A DNA stretch of 64,000 nucleotides, taken from assembly GCA_001465025.1 (NCBI GenBank), contig LNDO01000050.1:1-64000 (forward strand). The letters run 5' to 3'. Position numbers and translations under genes: made by a program. Shown here piece after piece: positions 1-9,276 of this stretch (position 1 is the first letter of the stretch; every line of letters begins with the position of its first letter). The DNA comes from Pseudomonas sp. Ga0074129. GTDB lineage: Bacteria > Pseudomonadota > Gammaproteobacteria > Pseudomonadales > Pseudomonadaceae. The notes below the pieces were generated by a model. That model ran no database searches, was not told where the DNA came from, and saw only the letters and a program-made list of their open reading frames with translations.

Positions 1-27
1 ATGCCCGCGAAGTCGCTATCGCGGGCA
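1..27. repeat. Short palindromic repeat (REP-like)
   Basis: The first 27 bases form a perfect inverted repeat with 10-bp arms (ATGCCCGCGA / TCGCGGGCAT) around a 7-bp loop, followed by a GGCCCGCTCCTACG tail as is common in Pseudomonas intergenic palindromes. It may be the end of a larger element cut by the window edge. Function unknown; such elements often lie between genes and can stabilise or end transcripts. Confidence 0.65.
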
Positions 28-52
28 TGGCCCGCTCCTACGCTTAGAACTC

Positions 53-123
53 TAGGGTGTATGACGCTCTTTCATCCACCATAAGGTCGCTGTGGGTGGA
101 TGGGTAAAGCGTCATCCACCCTA
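53..123. repeat. Intergenic inverted repeat, TAGGGTG...CACCCTA family
   Basis: An imperfect inverted repeat of about 70 bp. The outer arms are TAGGGTG and CACCCTA. Inside are ATGACGCTCTTT against AAAGCGTCAT, and CATCCACC against GGTGGATG. It lies in the intergenic stretch after lapD and before the window edge. Its outline matches a repeat family widespread between Pseudomonas genes (recalled, not searched). Confidence 0.6.
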
Positions 124-144
124 CGCTTGCTCGCAGAGGCTCAT

Positions 145-204
145 GTAGCCCGGATGCAATCCGGGGATGAACCTTAACAACTCCCTGGCTTGCATCCGGG
201 CTGC
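145..204. repeat. Intergenic palindrome, GTAGCCCGGAT...ATCCGGGCT family (copy 1)
   Basis: Two inverted arms, GTAGCCCGGATGCAATCC and TTGCATCCGGGCTGC, flank a short spacer just beyond the lapD stop codon. The same family recurs in this window at 31369-31430 and 36300-36367. Because it follows the 3' end of a gene it could act as a transcript-end hairpin. Confidence 0.7.
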
Positions 205-212
205 GACGCTGA

Positions 213-2189
213 TTAATCCTGCCATGGCTCTGGTGCACCCAGCAGGCGGCCCATGGCACCGTATAGCCCCAACTCCTTGACCACGGCGAGTTCGCCCTCG
301 GTTTCCACCATTTCGGCAATCAGCGGCAGGTCAATGCTGTTGGTGGCGCGGAAGACCGCTTCAATAAACATGCGCTTGTCGCTTTCTTGATCGATGGCGC
401 GAATGTAGGTGCCGTCGAGTTTCAGGTATGCCAGTCCCAAATGGGTAAGGTTACCGATCAGGCTAAAGCGGCCACCGAAGTGTTGCAGGCCCATGCAGCA
501 GCCGGTGTTGCGGATACTCTGGCTGAGCGCCTCCAGTTCGGCGGCGGGTGGCAAATGGCGTTCATCCACTTCGAGGGTCAGCAGGCGGGCTTGGAGCGGA
601 TGCTGCCTGAGTACCTCGATCATGCACTTGAGGGTGTCGCTGTTGCGCAAGGTGGCGGCTGACAAACTGAGGGCCAGCGGCGCCGGGTGCTGCGTGAGGT
701 GCGTAAGGCTGTGTTCGAGCATGGCCAGGTCGAAGCGCTCAGTCCAGCCCAGACGTTCGATCCACGGTAGGAAACGGCCTGCGGCGATGGTGTCGCCCTC
801 CGGATCAAGCAGGCGGGCGAGCACCTTGTGGTGCAGCAGTTGATCTTGTGCGGCGCACTGCAGCACCGGTTGGAAATACAGCTGCAGCTTGCCCTGGTTC
901 AGCGCCGCATCGATCCAGCTGCGCCATGCGTGAAGATCCTGAGCCCGTTGTGCATTGAAATCATCCAGGCGCACCCATGCTCGGCTTGAGTCATTTTGCG
1001 CTTGGGCCAGAGCCTGATCGGCCCGGCTGATGACCTGGCTGGGTTCCTCGCCGGGACGAAAGGCACCTATGCCAATGTGGGCAACGGGCGTGCAGTCGCT
1101 GGCTCCGGTCTGGCGCAGGGTTTCCAGAGCGGCATGCAGCTCGTTGGCAAGCTGTTCCACTTCCTCGCTGCCGATGCCTGGCGCCAGTAGGCTGAACTCG
1201 CCGCCCCGGTTGCGTGAAGCCAGCCACTCGGCGCGGTTGCGTGAAGCCAGCCACTCGGCGCGGTTGGTTGGGCTAAGCAGGCGCTTGAGCAGCTCGCCGA
1301 TGGCCGCGATCAAGGCGTCGGTGTGCGGGCCGCCGAGGCGTTGATTGAGCCCGCCGAGGTCGTTGATGCGCAGCAGTAGCAGGTAGCCTTCGGCGTTCTG
1401 TTCGTTGAGCGCCAGCTGGTGCGCCAGGTGGATATCAAATAAACGACGATTAGCCAGGCCGGTGATGCTGTCCTGATAGGCTTCTTCGCGGAGTTTTTCG
1501 CTGCGGGCAGCTTCTTCAGCGAACAGGGTTTTGAGTTTTTCCACCATTTGGTTCATAGCCGTGACCACGCGCTTGAGTTCAGGTGTGCGCGGCACGTTGG
1601 GCAGGGTGAGGAACTCCCGACGGCTAATGGCTTGGGCTTGTTGCACCATGGCGTCGAGTGGCCGCAGTTGGGTGCGCAGCAACCAGCCACCCAGGATTGC
1701 ACTGACCAAACCGCAGAGCAATAGCCACAGCAGGCTGCCCACGGCACTGTCCCAGAGTTTGGCCAAAGCGAATTGTGGGTGGCTGAGCACTTCAACCCGT
1801 GCAGCTTGCTCCCAGCCACGCATGATCAGCGCATCGCCCGCTTGCGGCTGCAAATCCACCAGCGCGCTGAACCAGGCGGGCACGCTCTCGGCACTGGTAG
1901 TGGCGCTGAGCCGCTCGATCATCACGTGCTCATCGGCAATGCGTACCACACGAATGCGGGTGAAGTAGCCGCTGTCGAAAATCGAACTGACCATCAGCTC
2001 AACCATCGCGGGGTCGTCCACGTGTGGGGTCATCGACAAGCCCAGAGCCGTGGCTGCATCTTGAGCGTGAGAGCGTAACTGGCCGAGTAATTGTTCCCGC
2101 GAGCTTTCCACGCCGACAATAAAACTGCCGGTGAAGGCCACCACCAGAAACAGGCAGATGGCCAGAAACAGCTGTTTGAGCAAGGACAT
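213..2189 (-). CDS. lapD: LapD, inner-membrane c-di-GMP receptor controlling adhesin cleavage
   Basis: LapD binds c-di-GMP in the cytoplasm and then holds the periplasmic protease LapG so that it cannot cut the surface adhesin (family knowledge). The 658-residue protein has a membrane helix at about 5-27, a periplasmic sensor domain, a second helix at about 152-172, HAMP, a degenerate GGDEF domain (RGGEF near residue 330) and a degenerate EAL domain with KVLARL near 455 in place of EAL. This fits a receptor rather than an enzyme. It follows lapG by 9 bp with a strong AGGAGG site, so the two form an operon. Oddity: residues about 308-325 carry a direct duplication of NRAEWLASR just before RGGEF. 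Without it the length would be 649, the usual LapD size as I recall it. Confidence 0.93.
   Translation of the reverse strand: MSLLKQLFLAICLFLVVAFTGSFIVGVESSREQLLGQLRSHAQDAATALGLSMTPHVDDPAMVELMVSSIFDSGYFTRIRVVRIADEHVMIERLSATTSAESVPAWFSALVDLQPQAGDALIMRGWEQAARVEVLSHPQFALAKLWDSAVGSLLWLLLCGLVSAILGGWLLRTQLRPLDAMVQQAQAISRREFLTLPNVPRTPELKRVVTAMNQMVEKLKTLFAEEAARSEKLREEAYQDSITGLANRRLFDIHLAHQLALNEQNAEGYLLLLRINDLGGLNQRLGGPHTDALIAAIGELLKRLLSPTNRAEWLASRNRAEWLASRNRGGEFSLLAPGIGSEEVEQLANELHAALETLRQTGASDCTPVAHIGIGAFRPGEEPSQVISRADQALAQAQNDSSRAWVRLDDFNAQRAQDLHAWRSWIDAALNQGKLQLYFQPVLQCAAQDQLLHHKVLARLLDPEGDTIAAGRFLPWIERLGWTERFDLAMLEHSLTHLTQHPAPLALSLSAATLRNSDTLKCMIEVLRQHPLQARLLTLEVDERHLPPAAELEALSQSIRNTGCCMGLQHFGGRFSLIGNLTHLGLAYLKLDGTYIRAIDQESDKRMFIEAVFRATNSIDLPLIAEMVETEGELAVVKELGLYGAMGRLLGAPEPWQD
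1207..1266. repeat. 27-bp in-frame tandem duplication inside lapD
   Basis: Two identical 27-bp copies (1207-1233 and 1234-1260) plus a 6-bp start of a third (CGGTTG). It encodes NRAEWLASR twice, followed by NR. Since 27 is a multiple of three the reading frame is kept. It probably arose by slippage or unequal recombination; an assembly artefact is possible. Confidence 0.9.
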
Positions 2190-2198
2190 AGGTTCCTC

Positions 2199-2891
2199 CT
2201 AGCCTTCGCCGATGGCGAAGCCCTCAGCACGCATTTTTTTCAGCAGGTCCTGCCAGCGCGACAGTCGTTTGGAATCACTCTTTTTGCTGTTGGAACCCGG
2301 CAGGTAGAGCCCTTCAGCGTTGAAGGCATAAACCGGCAGCAGGTCGCGTCGTTGGGACGCGGGCTTGATCTGGTTGATCAGGTTGTCCAGCACCAGAGGC
2401 TCGGCGCTAGGCGTGGCGTAGTAGGTGAGTACCATGTGCGCCTGGTTGTAGTTGAGTGCCTTGACGTAGGTGATGCGCAGTTTTTCGCTGGGGATGCCCA
2501 GGCGGCGCAAGGTGAAATACTTGGCGATGGAGTAATCCTCACAGTCGCCTTCACCTTGAACCAGCATCTCAATGGGCGTGGCCCAGTAATCGTTTTGCCG
2601 CCAGATTTTAATGTCATCGGAGAAGCGGATTTGCCGGTTGAAGAAGCGATTGACCTCAATCAGCTTGTCTTCCTCGCTGCTGGTGCTGCTGGCCTTAATT
2701 TGCGCTTCCCAGGCCAGGATGCGCTTCTTGGCTGAGCCCAGTTGCCCATAGCGGCTTTCGGCTTTTTGCAGGATCGCAGCAAAATCCCAGTCGGCTAGAG
2801 CGCTGGTCAGCCCAATTAACAGGATGCAGCCGGCCAGCAAGCCTGCTGCGAGCCGTTTGAGGCATCCGTTGATGAGCTGACGGGGTTGCAT
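2199..2891 (-). CDS. lapG: LapG, periplasmic cysteine protease of surface adhesins
   Basis: LapG is a calcium-dependent, transglutaminase-like cysteine protease that cuts the N-terminus of LapA/CdrA-type adhesins and releases them from the cell surface when c-di-GMP is low (family knowledge). The 230-residue protein has an N-terminal signal or anchor segment (about 11-33). The catalytic triad is visible as Cys117 in EGDCEDYSIAKY, His152 in QAHMVL and Asp169 in VLDN. It lies immediately upstream of lapD in the same direction. The adhesin and its LapEBC exporter are not in this window. Confidence 0.93.
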   Translation of the reverse strand: MQPRQLINGCLKRLAAGLLAGCILLIGLTSALADWDFAAILQKAESRYGQLGSAKKRILAWEAQIKASSTSSEEDKLIEVNRFFNRQIRFSDDIKIWRQNDYWATPIEMLVQGEGDCEDYSIAKYFTLRRLGIPSEKLRITYVKALNYNQAHMVLTYYATPSAEPLVLDNLINQIKPASQRRDLLPVYAFNAEGLYLPGSNSKKSDSKRLSRWQDLLKKMRAEGFAIGEG

Positions 2892-2976
2892 GTACCGCGC
2901 CTCGGTCAGAGATGGGGGAAGTGTAGGAGCCGGTTTTGGCGTTTGCCGCGCTGAATATACCGAATGTATACCGGCT

Positions 2977-3396
2977 TTAGCGCCGGCTGGATTCGGTCGT
3001 GGCTTTGTTCAGGGTTTTCTGTTTGAGGATGTACACACTCACTAACACGGCGCTGGTCAGCATAAAGGCCCTGGCCCAGAACAACGGTACCAAGTAGGAC
3101 GACACGCCAATGCTTAGCCACATCAGACTGATCGCGTACACCTTGGCTTTGAGCGGAATGCCTTCGCCTTGCAGGTAATCGACAATCCAGGGACCAAGGT
3201 GGCGGTGGTTGATCAGCCACAGGTAGAACCGCTTTGAGCTGCGCATAAAGCAGGCGGCTGCCAGCAGGAGGAAGGGCGTGGTGGGCAACACCGGCAGGAA
3301 TATCCCGATAACCCCCAGGGCGACACTGAGCCAGCCAATGGCCAGCAGCGTAAAGCGGATGACCGGATTACGCTGTTCTCGAGTGGGCTGCACCAC
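2977..3396 (-). CDS. YbaN/DUF454 family inner-membrane protein
   Basis: A small membrane protein of unknown function with the DUF454 signature: hydrophobic helix GWLSVALGVIGIFLPVLPTT, then PFLLLAAACFMRSS, a polar stretch with the HRHLGPWI motif, and two more hydrophobic helices. No ATG is available before the first helix. A GTG at 3396 starts just after the stop codon of the upstream UPF0149 gene and gives 139 residues, near the usual family length. A longer form starting with GTG at 3456 would overlap that gene by 52 bp. Neither start has a convincing ribosome-binding site, so translational coupling is likely. Confidence 0.75.
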   Translation of the reverse strand: MVQPTREQRNPVIRFTLLAIGWLSVALGVIGIFLPVLPTTPFLLLAAACFMRSSKRFYLWLINHRHLGPWIVDYLQGEGIPLKAKVYAISLMWLSIGVSSYLVPLFWARAFMLTSAVLVSVYILKQKTLNKATTESSRR

Positions 3397-3404
3397 GGCG
3401 TGAC

Positions 3405-3992
3405 TTAGTGGTGACGGGGTTTCAGTAGGGCGGGCTTTTCTTCCGGGGCGTTGCACAGCAAGAACAGTGCAGTCAGAAGTTCCGGGATCTGATCAACCAT
3501 GCTGTCTACCAGGTCGCGATCACGGGCGATTTCGGCAAACTCGGGCTGCTCATCGAACAGACCGGACGCCACCATGATCGGCAGCAGCAGTTCGCTGACT
3601 TCATCTTCAGCGTCGTCAAACCACACCGCTTCGCGCAGGAAAACGCCTTCCATAAAGCCGATGCACCAGCCGCGCAGGTCGGAATCATCCGGCTCATCGC
3701 CCAGGTCAAGGTCGCACGGCACGTCCGGCTCGTCATCGCTGGCCAGTTGGCGAGCGATATGGCTTTGCAGCTGAATTAGAGTGGCCTCGATCTCTTCGCG
3801 TTCGGCATCACTGCGGTAATGCGGTGGCTCGGAGAACAGCGCATCAATCCACTCGCGCTCTGGCACCTGCTCGGGGCAGATCGACAGGGCGGTCAGGTAG
3901 CCGTGCGCGGCTATGTAGTCCAGTGCCTCTTCATGCAGCTCATCGGCATCGAGGAAGGCTTGCAGGCGGGAGAGTTGCTCGGCGAAGGACAT
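3405..3992 (-). CDS. UPF0149/YecA-YgfB family protein
   Basis: A 195-residue acidic, helical cytosolic protein of the UPF0149 family. Typical features are the N-terminal helical segment beginning MSFAEQLSRLQAFLDADELH and the conserved core WCIGFMEGVFLR, followed by acidic helices. Molecular role not established; I see no catalytic residues. The related C-terminal SEC-C zinc motif of some YecA proteins is absent. It is divergent from recQ with a 149-bp shared upstream region, and the DUF454 gene follows directly. Confidence 0.8.
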   Translation of the reverse strand: MSFAEQLSRLQAFLDADELHEEALDYIAAHGYLTALSICPEQVPEREWIDALFSEPPHYRSDAEREEIEATLIQLQSHIARQLASDDEPDVPCDLDLGDEPDDSDLRGWCIGFMEGVFLREAVWFDDAEDEVSELLLPIMVASGLFDEQPEFAEIARDRDLVDSMVDQIPELLTALFLLCNAPEEKPALLKPRHH

Positions 3993-4110
3993 CGGGGGCT
4001 ACCTTGAGAGGAGTAAACGAGGCCAGATTTTAGCAGCCTGTGGCATTTAATGCTGGGTGAAAATCGGATCAAACGGCGTATCTGCGGCGCGTGTGCAGGC
4101 AGCACTTGCG

Positions 4111-4116
4111 TATAAT
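4111..4116 (+). promoter_or_regulatory. Candidate -10 box for recQ
   Basis: A perfect TATAAT lies 25 bp before the recQ ATG, in the context TTGCGTATAATGCGC. No good TTGACA-like -35 is visible 16-18 bp upstream, so only the -10 element is supported. Confidence 0.5.
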
Positions 4117-4141
4117 GCGCTGCCTGTTTCGGAGACCCTTC

Positions 4142-6268
4142 ATGCTCGAGCACGCGCAGCGCATCCTCAAAGACGTATTCGGTTACGACAGCTTTCGTGG
4201 TCGTCAGGGTGCCATTATCGAGCGCGTGGCCAATGGCGGTGATGCCTTGGTGCTGATGCCCACTGGCGGCGGCAAGTCGCTGTGCTTCCAAGTGCCGGCA
4301 TTGTTGCGTGAAGGCTTGGCGGTGGTGGTTTCACCGCTGATTGCGTTGATGGATGACCAAGTGGCAACCCTCGACGAACTGGGTGTGGCGGCCGCGGCGC
4401 TGAACTCCACCTTGAGCGCCGACGCGCAGCGCGAGATTGCCGAGCGGATCAAGCGCGGCGAGATCAAGATGCTCTACCTGGCCCCCGAGCGGCTGGTGCA
4501 GCCGCGCATGCTGAGTTTTCTGCAGAATTTGGATATCGCCCTGTTTGCTATCGACGAGGCGCATTGCGTGTCGCAGTGGGGGCATGATTTCCGTCCGGAA
4601 TACTTGCAACTGGGCCAACTGGCTGAGTTGTTCCCCAATGTCCCGCGTATTGCCCTGACCGCCACGGCAGACATGCGCACCCGCGAAGAAATCGTCCAGC
4701 GTTTGCACTTGCAGAATGCCGAACGCTTTCTGTCGAGTTTCGACCGGCCGAATATTTTCTACCGCATCGTACCCAAGGAGCAGCCGCGCAAGCAGTTGCT
4801 GAGCTTTCTCGGTGCGCGCAAAGGTGATGCCGGCATTGTCTATTGCCTCTCGCGCAAGAAAGTTGAAGAAGTGGCGGCGTTTCTCAGTGAGCAAGGTTTC
4901 CCGGCGCTGCCTTACCACGCCGGGTTAGCCAATGAGTTGCGGGCCTATCACCAAAAGCGCTTCCTCAATGAGGAAGGGCTGATCATGGTCGCGACCATCG
5001 CCTTCGGCATGGGCATCGATAAGCCCAACGTCCGTTTTGTGGCTCACCTCGATTTGCCCAAGTCGCTGGAAGCTTACTATCAGGAAACCGGCCGGGCAGG
5101 GCGTGATGGCCTGCCAGCAGATGCTTGGATGGCCTATGGCCTGCAGGATGTGATTTTCCTCAAGCAGATGCTCAACAACTCCGAAGGTGACGAGCGACAC
5201 AAGCGCGTTGAGCAGCACAAACTCGATGCCATGCTGGCGCTGTGCGAGGAAACCCGCTGCCGGCGTCAGGCGTTGCTCGCCTATTTCGACGAAGAGATGC
5301 CGCAGCCCTGCGGGCACTGCGACAACTGCATCGACGGTGTGCAAACCTGGGATGCCACCGAGCCTGCGCGCCAGGCGCTCTCGGCCATTTATCGCACGGG
5401 GCAGCGCTACGGCGTGGGGCATTTGGTGGATGTGCTGCTGGGCCGTGACAACGATAAGATTCGTGCTGTAGGGCATCAACATCTAGCTGTATTCGGTATC
5501 GGCAAGGCCCTGAATGAAGGTGAATGGCGCTCGTTGTTTCGCCAGTTGGTGGCGCGTGGTTTGGCCGACGTCGACCTTGAAGGATTTGGCGGTTTGCGTT
5601 TGGCCGACAGTTGCCGGCCTTTGCTCAAAGGCGAAGTGAGCCTGCAACTGCGCCGCGATCTCAAACCGCAACAAAGCGCCAAAGCCTCCAGCAGCGCCGC
5701 CAGCCAGTTGGTGCGTGGTGAGGAACGCAGCCAGTGGGAAGCGCTGCGCACGCTACGGCGCAAGTTGGCGGAAGAGCATGGGGTGCCGCCTTATGTGATC
5801 TTCCCCGATGCTACCTTGCTGGAAATGCTGCGCAGCAAACCCAGTACCTTGGCAGAGATGGCGCGGGTCAGTGGGGTGGGGGCGCGTAAGCTGGATCGTT
5901 ACGGCGAGGCTTTTCTGGACGTGCTGGGTGCTGCCGATGAAGCGCCGCGTGCTGTCCTTGATTTGCGCCACGAGTTGGTCAGCCTGGCGCGCGCCGGTAT
6001 GACGCCTGCGCAAATAGCCGCACAGCTTAAATGCAGTGAAAAGAATGTCTACGGCATGTTGGCTGAAGCCATCACCCAGCAGCAATTGAGCCTGGAGCAC
6101 GCGCTTGATCTGCCTGAGGCCTTGCTGGCGGAAATTCAGGATGCATTCCTCGATGGCGAGGGCGAACTGCCAACGGCGGCCGCGATTGGTGAGCAGTTTG
6201 CCGGGCGTGTTGAGTTGGGTGTGCTGCATTGCGTGCGTGCCGCGCTGCAGGCGGAATTTGAGACCTGA
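4142..6268 (+). CDS. recQ: RecQ, ATP-dependent DNA helicase
   Basis: A 3'-5' DNA helicase for recombination and replication-fork repair. From the ATG at 4142 (GGAG site upstream) the protein has 708 residues. The order is: Walker A PTGGGKS (40-46), DEAH box [19 protein letters not shown], helicase C domain with [10 protein letters not shown], RecQ-C-terminal zinc-binding cysteines (CEETRCRR, then CGHCDNC), and an HRDC domain near the C-terminus ([20 protein letters not shown]). An in-frame start at 4091 would add 17 residues but has no ribosome-binding site and precedes the TATAAT box, so it was not used. The diguanylate cyclase gene follows in the same direction. Confidence 0.96.
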   Translation: MLEHAQRILKDVFGYDSFRGRQGAIIERVANGGDALVLMPTGGGKSLCFQVPALLREGLAVVVSPLIALMDDQVATLDELGVAAAALNSTLSADAQREIAERIKRGEIKMLYLAPERLVQPRMLSFLQNLDIALFAIDEAHCVSQWGHDFRPEYLQLGQLAELFPNVPRIALTATADMRTREEIVQRLHLQNAERFLSSFDRPNIFYRIVPKEQPRKQLLSFLGARKGDAGIVYCLSRKKVEEVAAFLSEQGFPALPYHAGLANELRAYHQKRFLNEEGLIMVATIAFGMGIDKPNVRFVAHLDLPKSLEAYYQETGRAGRDGLPADAWMAYGLQDVIFLKQMLNNSEGDERHKRVEQHKLDAMLALCEETRCRRQALLAYFDEEMPQPCGHCDNCIDGVQTWDATEPARQALSAIYRTGQRYGVGHLVDVLLGRDNDKIRAVGHQHLAVFGIGKALNEGEWRSLFRQLVARGLADVDLEGFGGLRLADSCRPLLKGEVSLQLRRDLKPQQSAKASSSAASQLVRGEERSQWEALRTLRRKLAEEHGVPPYVIFPDATLLEMLRSKPSTLAEMARVSGVGARKLDRYGEAFLDVLGAADEAPRAVLDLRHELVSLARAGMTPAQIAAQLKCSEKNVYGMLAEAITQQQLSLEHALDLPEALLAEIQDAFLDGEGELPTAAAIGEQFAGRVELGVLHCVRAALQAEFET

Positions 6269-6365
6269 GATGCAGAGCGCTGCAGGTGAAAGCCTTCGGG
6301 CTGTCCTTGTGGCGCTGCTTTTCAGGGGCTAAGGTTTAACCAGCCATTCTGCTTTAGAGGTTTCT

Positions 6366-7529
6366 GTGTCCCTCCCCCCCGCGTGGCTTGATGATGTTCG
6401 CCCCAGCCCCTATGCAGACCAACTGGCTTTGGGCTTTCGCCTGTTGCGTTTCTCGCGCCCGTTGGAGCAGGAGTACCGCGACTACCTGCGCGATGACACT
6501 TTTGAACTCAAACGCATTGCCCTTGTGGTCGGTATTCTGGTTTGGCTGGCTTTCGCTGTTTTTGATTTTGTATTGATCAGTGGTCCAGAAGTCTGGTGGA
6601 TGCTGGCCATCCGTCTCGCTGTCTTGCTGCTGCTGTGTGTGTTTGGCGTGCTGCTGATACAGGCTAAGCACACGCATTTATTGCAACCGCTGACTTTGGT
6701 CAGTTTGCTTGCCCTCGGCGCGGCGGCCTCTCTGGTGGTGGGCATCGCTCATCGTGTTGACCCCAGCTATCCCTATGAAGGCCTTCTGCTTGTGTGCATG
6801 GCGGCTTACTTCCTGGCGGGCCTGCGTCTACTGGAAGCGTTGGCTTGCTCGCTGCTGGTGTTGCTGGTTTATATCGCGGTGGAGTTGTTTGTGGCCCAAC
6901 TGCCCAGTACACGCTTGATCAATAACGCCTTGTTTTTGCTGTTTGGCAATCTGATGGGAGCCGTTGGCTGCTACCTGTTGGAGTTCAAGTCTCGCGAGCA
7001 TTTTCTGATCAGCCGACTGATGCGTGTATTGGCGGATCACGACAGCCTTACCGGGCTGCACAACCGGCGCAGTTTCAATCGGCATTTCGAGCGACTTTGG
7101 CGACAGGCCCAGCGCGAGAAGCGATGCTTAGGGTTACTGCTCTGCGATATCGACCATTTTAAAGCGTACAACGATCATTACGGCCATCAGGCCGGCGACA
7201 ACGTGTTGCATCGAGTGGGCAGCGTCCTGCACGAGGCGGCCCGTCGACCTTTAGACATGGCGGTGCGCTTGGGGGGCGAAGAGTTTGCCGTGTTGCTTTA
7301 CGACATCAGTGATCAAGAGGCCTTGCAACGTGCCGAGGCGCTGCGTTTGGCGCTGCAAAACCTAAAGATCGAACATGCCGGATCGAAAACCGCCAGCGTG
7401 CTGACCATGTCGATTGGCGTGGCCTGTATCCAACCGGATCAGGTCGATGCACTGGCTAAACTGTATGAACACGCTGACCGCGCCCTTTACGAAGCCAAGG
7501 CCTTTGGCCGCAATCAGGTGGTGGCTTAG
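6366..7529 (+). CDS. Membrane-bound diguanylate cyclase (HsbD-like position)
   Basis: Makes c-di-GMP from two GTP. Start is GTG at 6366 after AGAGG; the protein has 387 residues. About six hydrophobic helices span roughly 50-215. The C-terminal GGDEF domain begins at DSLTGLHNRRSFNRHF, with metal-binding DIDHFK and the active-site signature GGEEF at about 303-307. An intact inhibitory I-site, RPLD, stands five residues before GGEEF, so product inhibition is expected. In P. aeruginosa the gene after recQ is, from memory, hsbD, a membrane diguanylate cyclase of similar size linked to motility and biofilm; orthology is inferred from position only. Seven C residues follow the start codon closely. 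Confidence 0.88.
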   Translation: MSLPPAWLDDVRPSPYADQLALGFRLLRFSRPLEQEYRDYLRDDTFELKRIALVVGILVWLAFAVFDFVLISGPEVWWMLAIRLAVLLLLCVFGVLLIQAKHTHLLQPLTLVSLLALGAAASLVVGIAHRVDPSYPYEGLLLVCMAAYFLAGLRLLEALACSLLVLLVYIAVELFVAQLPSTRLINNALFLLFGNLMGAVGCYLLEFKSREHFLISRLMRVLADHDSLTGLHNRRSFNRHFERLWRQAQREKRCLGLLLCDIDHFKAYNDHYGHQAGDNVLHRVGSVLHEAARRPLDMAVRLGGEEFAVLLYDISDQEALQRAEALRLALQNLKIEHAGSKTASVLTMSIGVACIQPDQVDALAKLYEHADRALYEAKAFGRNQVVA

Positions 7530-7733
7530 CGTCTGTTGGTGTTTCGCGGCAACAGACTCCAGGGCGCGCTAAGCCGAGTCTAGACTAAGTAGCGCTGTTA
7601 AGTTGTGCGCTCTTGAGCTCAGCCTGCATATGAATGGCCGATTTTGCCGCTGAGCGTGGCGCGTGCGGTGAATGCTGGTGTTTACCCCTCGGTGCTAGCA
7701 TCGAAGGCTTTCCATCCTGCGAATTGCCCACCC

Positions 7734-8750
7734 ATGGACCGACTGATTCAGGCCAACGGCCAGCCACATTACGGCATCTTTCCCAGCGCGCCGGGGCTGA
7801 TTAATTACCGCGACTTTGACTTTCGCTCACCCATGGGGCGCAAGCTCGGCGCGCTGGCCAAATGGCGGCGTTTTCACCAGTTTCAGTACTTTGGCTTGAT
7901 CAGCGATGAGCTGATCGGCGGCTGCGCGCTGGCCAATCTAAGCCTACTGGGCGTGGGGTTTGTGTACCTGTTTCACCCAGCCAGCGGGCGGATGATCGCG
8001 CGTCAGTTCAAATTACCGCTGGGTTTTGGTAGCCATTTTTCGCAGGCGCCTGATCAGGGAGTGTGCGAACTGCGCGTTGGGCGCAATCTACTGCGCCTGG
8101 AAAATAGCGCCGCATCGAAGGAAAAACGCCTGCTGGTAGAGTTGGATGACGGCACGCGCATCGACGCTTCGTTTTCCGAAGCTGAACCGGCTTTTCAGCC
8201 GATGTACATCAATACGCCGACCGCCGTTAATGGTTGGGTCTATGCACAGAAGGTCGCCGGGGTGCGCTGTACGGGGCAGGTGCGCAGTGCTTTGGGGGAT
8301 TTTGACCTGGCGCAGATTGCAGCGTTTGCCCATCACGATTGGTCGGCCGGTTATATGCGGCCTGAAACGCATTGGAACTGGGCGTGTCTGTCTGGTCAGG
8401 CCGGTGCACAGCGTGTGGGGTTGAACCTGTCTTGCGGGGTCAATGAAACCAGCTTTACCGAAAACTGCTTTTGGCTGGATGGCGAACTGCTCAAGGTCGA
8501 TACGGTGCGTTTTGTCTTCGACCGCGATCAACCGCTGCAGCCTTGGACCATCACCTCTCATGATGGTCAGGTGCAATTGCAGTTTGCCGGGCATGGCCTG
8601 CACAAAGAGCGCTTGAACGTGGGTGTGTTGGCGAGCAACTTCAAGCAAATTTTCGGTCGCTTCAAGGGCGTCTTAAGGCCCTTTGGCCGGCCAGAAGTGC
8701 ACATCGATAACCTGTGGGGCTTTGTTGAAGACCAATACGTAAAGTGGTGA
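7734..8750 (+). CDS. DUF2804 family protein
   Basis: A 338-residue protein with the full DUF2804 domain, function unknown. Recognisable segments are NYRDFDFRSPMGRKLGALAK near the start, the GGCALANLSLLGVGFVYLF stretch and FAHHDWSAGYMRPETHWNWA in the middle. The fold is expected to be beta-rich and related to lipocalin-like or AttH-like proteins; a substrate cannot be named. The ATG at 7734 was preferred over an in-frame start at 7644, because conserved similarity starts at MDRLIQANGQ; no clear ribosome-binding site precedes it. The 204 bp between the preceding gene and this start show no feature I could name. Confidence 0.82.
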   Translation: MDRLIQANGQPHYGIFPSAPGLINYRDFDFRSPMGRKLGALAKWRRFHQFQYFGLISDELIGGCALANLSLLGVGFVYLFHPASGRMIARQFKLPLGFGSHFSQAPDQGVCELRVGRNLLRLENSAASKEKRLLVELDDGTRIDASFSEAEPAFQPMYINTPTAVNGWVYAQKVAGVRCTGQVRSALGDFDLAQIAAFAHHDWSAGYMRPETHWNWACLSGQAGAQRVGLNLSCGVNETSFTENCFWLDGELLKVDTVRFVFDRDQPLQPWTITSHDGQVQLQFAGHGLHKERLNVGVLASNFKQIFGRFKGVLRPFGRPEVHIDNLWGFVEDQYVKW

Positions 8751-8841
8751 AACGCTTGTGCCCGGCAGCAGGCTTGCCTCGATAAAGCGATTATGGTTAG
8801 CTGGCTAATAATTAGTTTTTTATAGTTAAGAGCCGCTGTCC

Positions 8842-9276
8842 ATGTCGCATACCGATCAACACCGTTTTGCCATGCAAGTAGCCCAATTATCACGTGCCTG
8901 GCGCGCTGAACTGGATCGTCGTCTGGTCGAGCTTGGGCTTTCCCAGGCGCGCTGGCTGGTGCTGTTGCACCTGGGTCGTTTTGCCGAGTTGCCCACTCAG
9001 CGAGAGTTGGCGCAAAGCGTTGGGGTAGAAGGGCCGACCTTGGCGCGCTTGCTCGATAGCCTTGAAGCCCAAGGTCTGGTGACGCGGCAAGCTGTGCCTG
9101 AAGACCGCCGCGCCAAGAAAATTGCCTTATGTCCCGAGGCCAGGCCGCTGATTGAAAAAATTGAAGCCATTTCGGCTCAACTGCGCCAGGAGGTGTTCGC
9201 CGGTATCGACGAAGACGAACTGCGGCGTTGCCAGCAAGTGCATGCGCAAGTGCTGAGAAACCTGGAAAAAAGCTGA
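8842..9276 (+). CDS. MarR/SlyA-family transcriptional regulator
   Basis: A 144-residue winged-helix dimeric regulator. The MarR core is visible as LGLSQARWLVLLHLGRFAELPTQ, then the recognition helix region VEGPTLARLLDSLEAQGLV and the wing RQAVPEDRRAKKIAL. It overlaps the efflux gene downstream in a TGATG junction, so it probably controls that transporter and itself, with a small hydrophobic or phenolic ligand as the usual type of inducer (inference from family). Confidence 0.9.
   Translation: MSHTDQHRFAMQVAQLSRAWRAELDRRLVELGLSQARWLVLLHLGRFAELPTQRELAQSVGVEGPTLARLLDSLEAQGLVTRQAVPEDRRAKKIALCPEARPLIEKIEAISAQLRQEVFAGIDEDELRRCQQVHAQVLRNLEKS

Noticed and set aside
6375-6381. Seven C after the GTG of the membrane diguanylate cyclase as a phase-variable tract
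   Set aside because: Seven bases in a GC-rich gene are common and slip rarely; no support.
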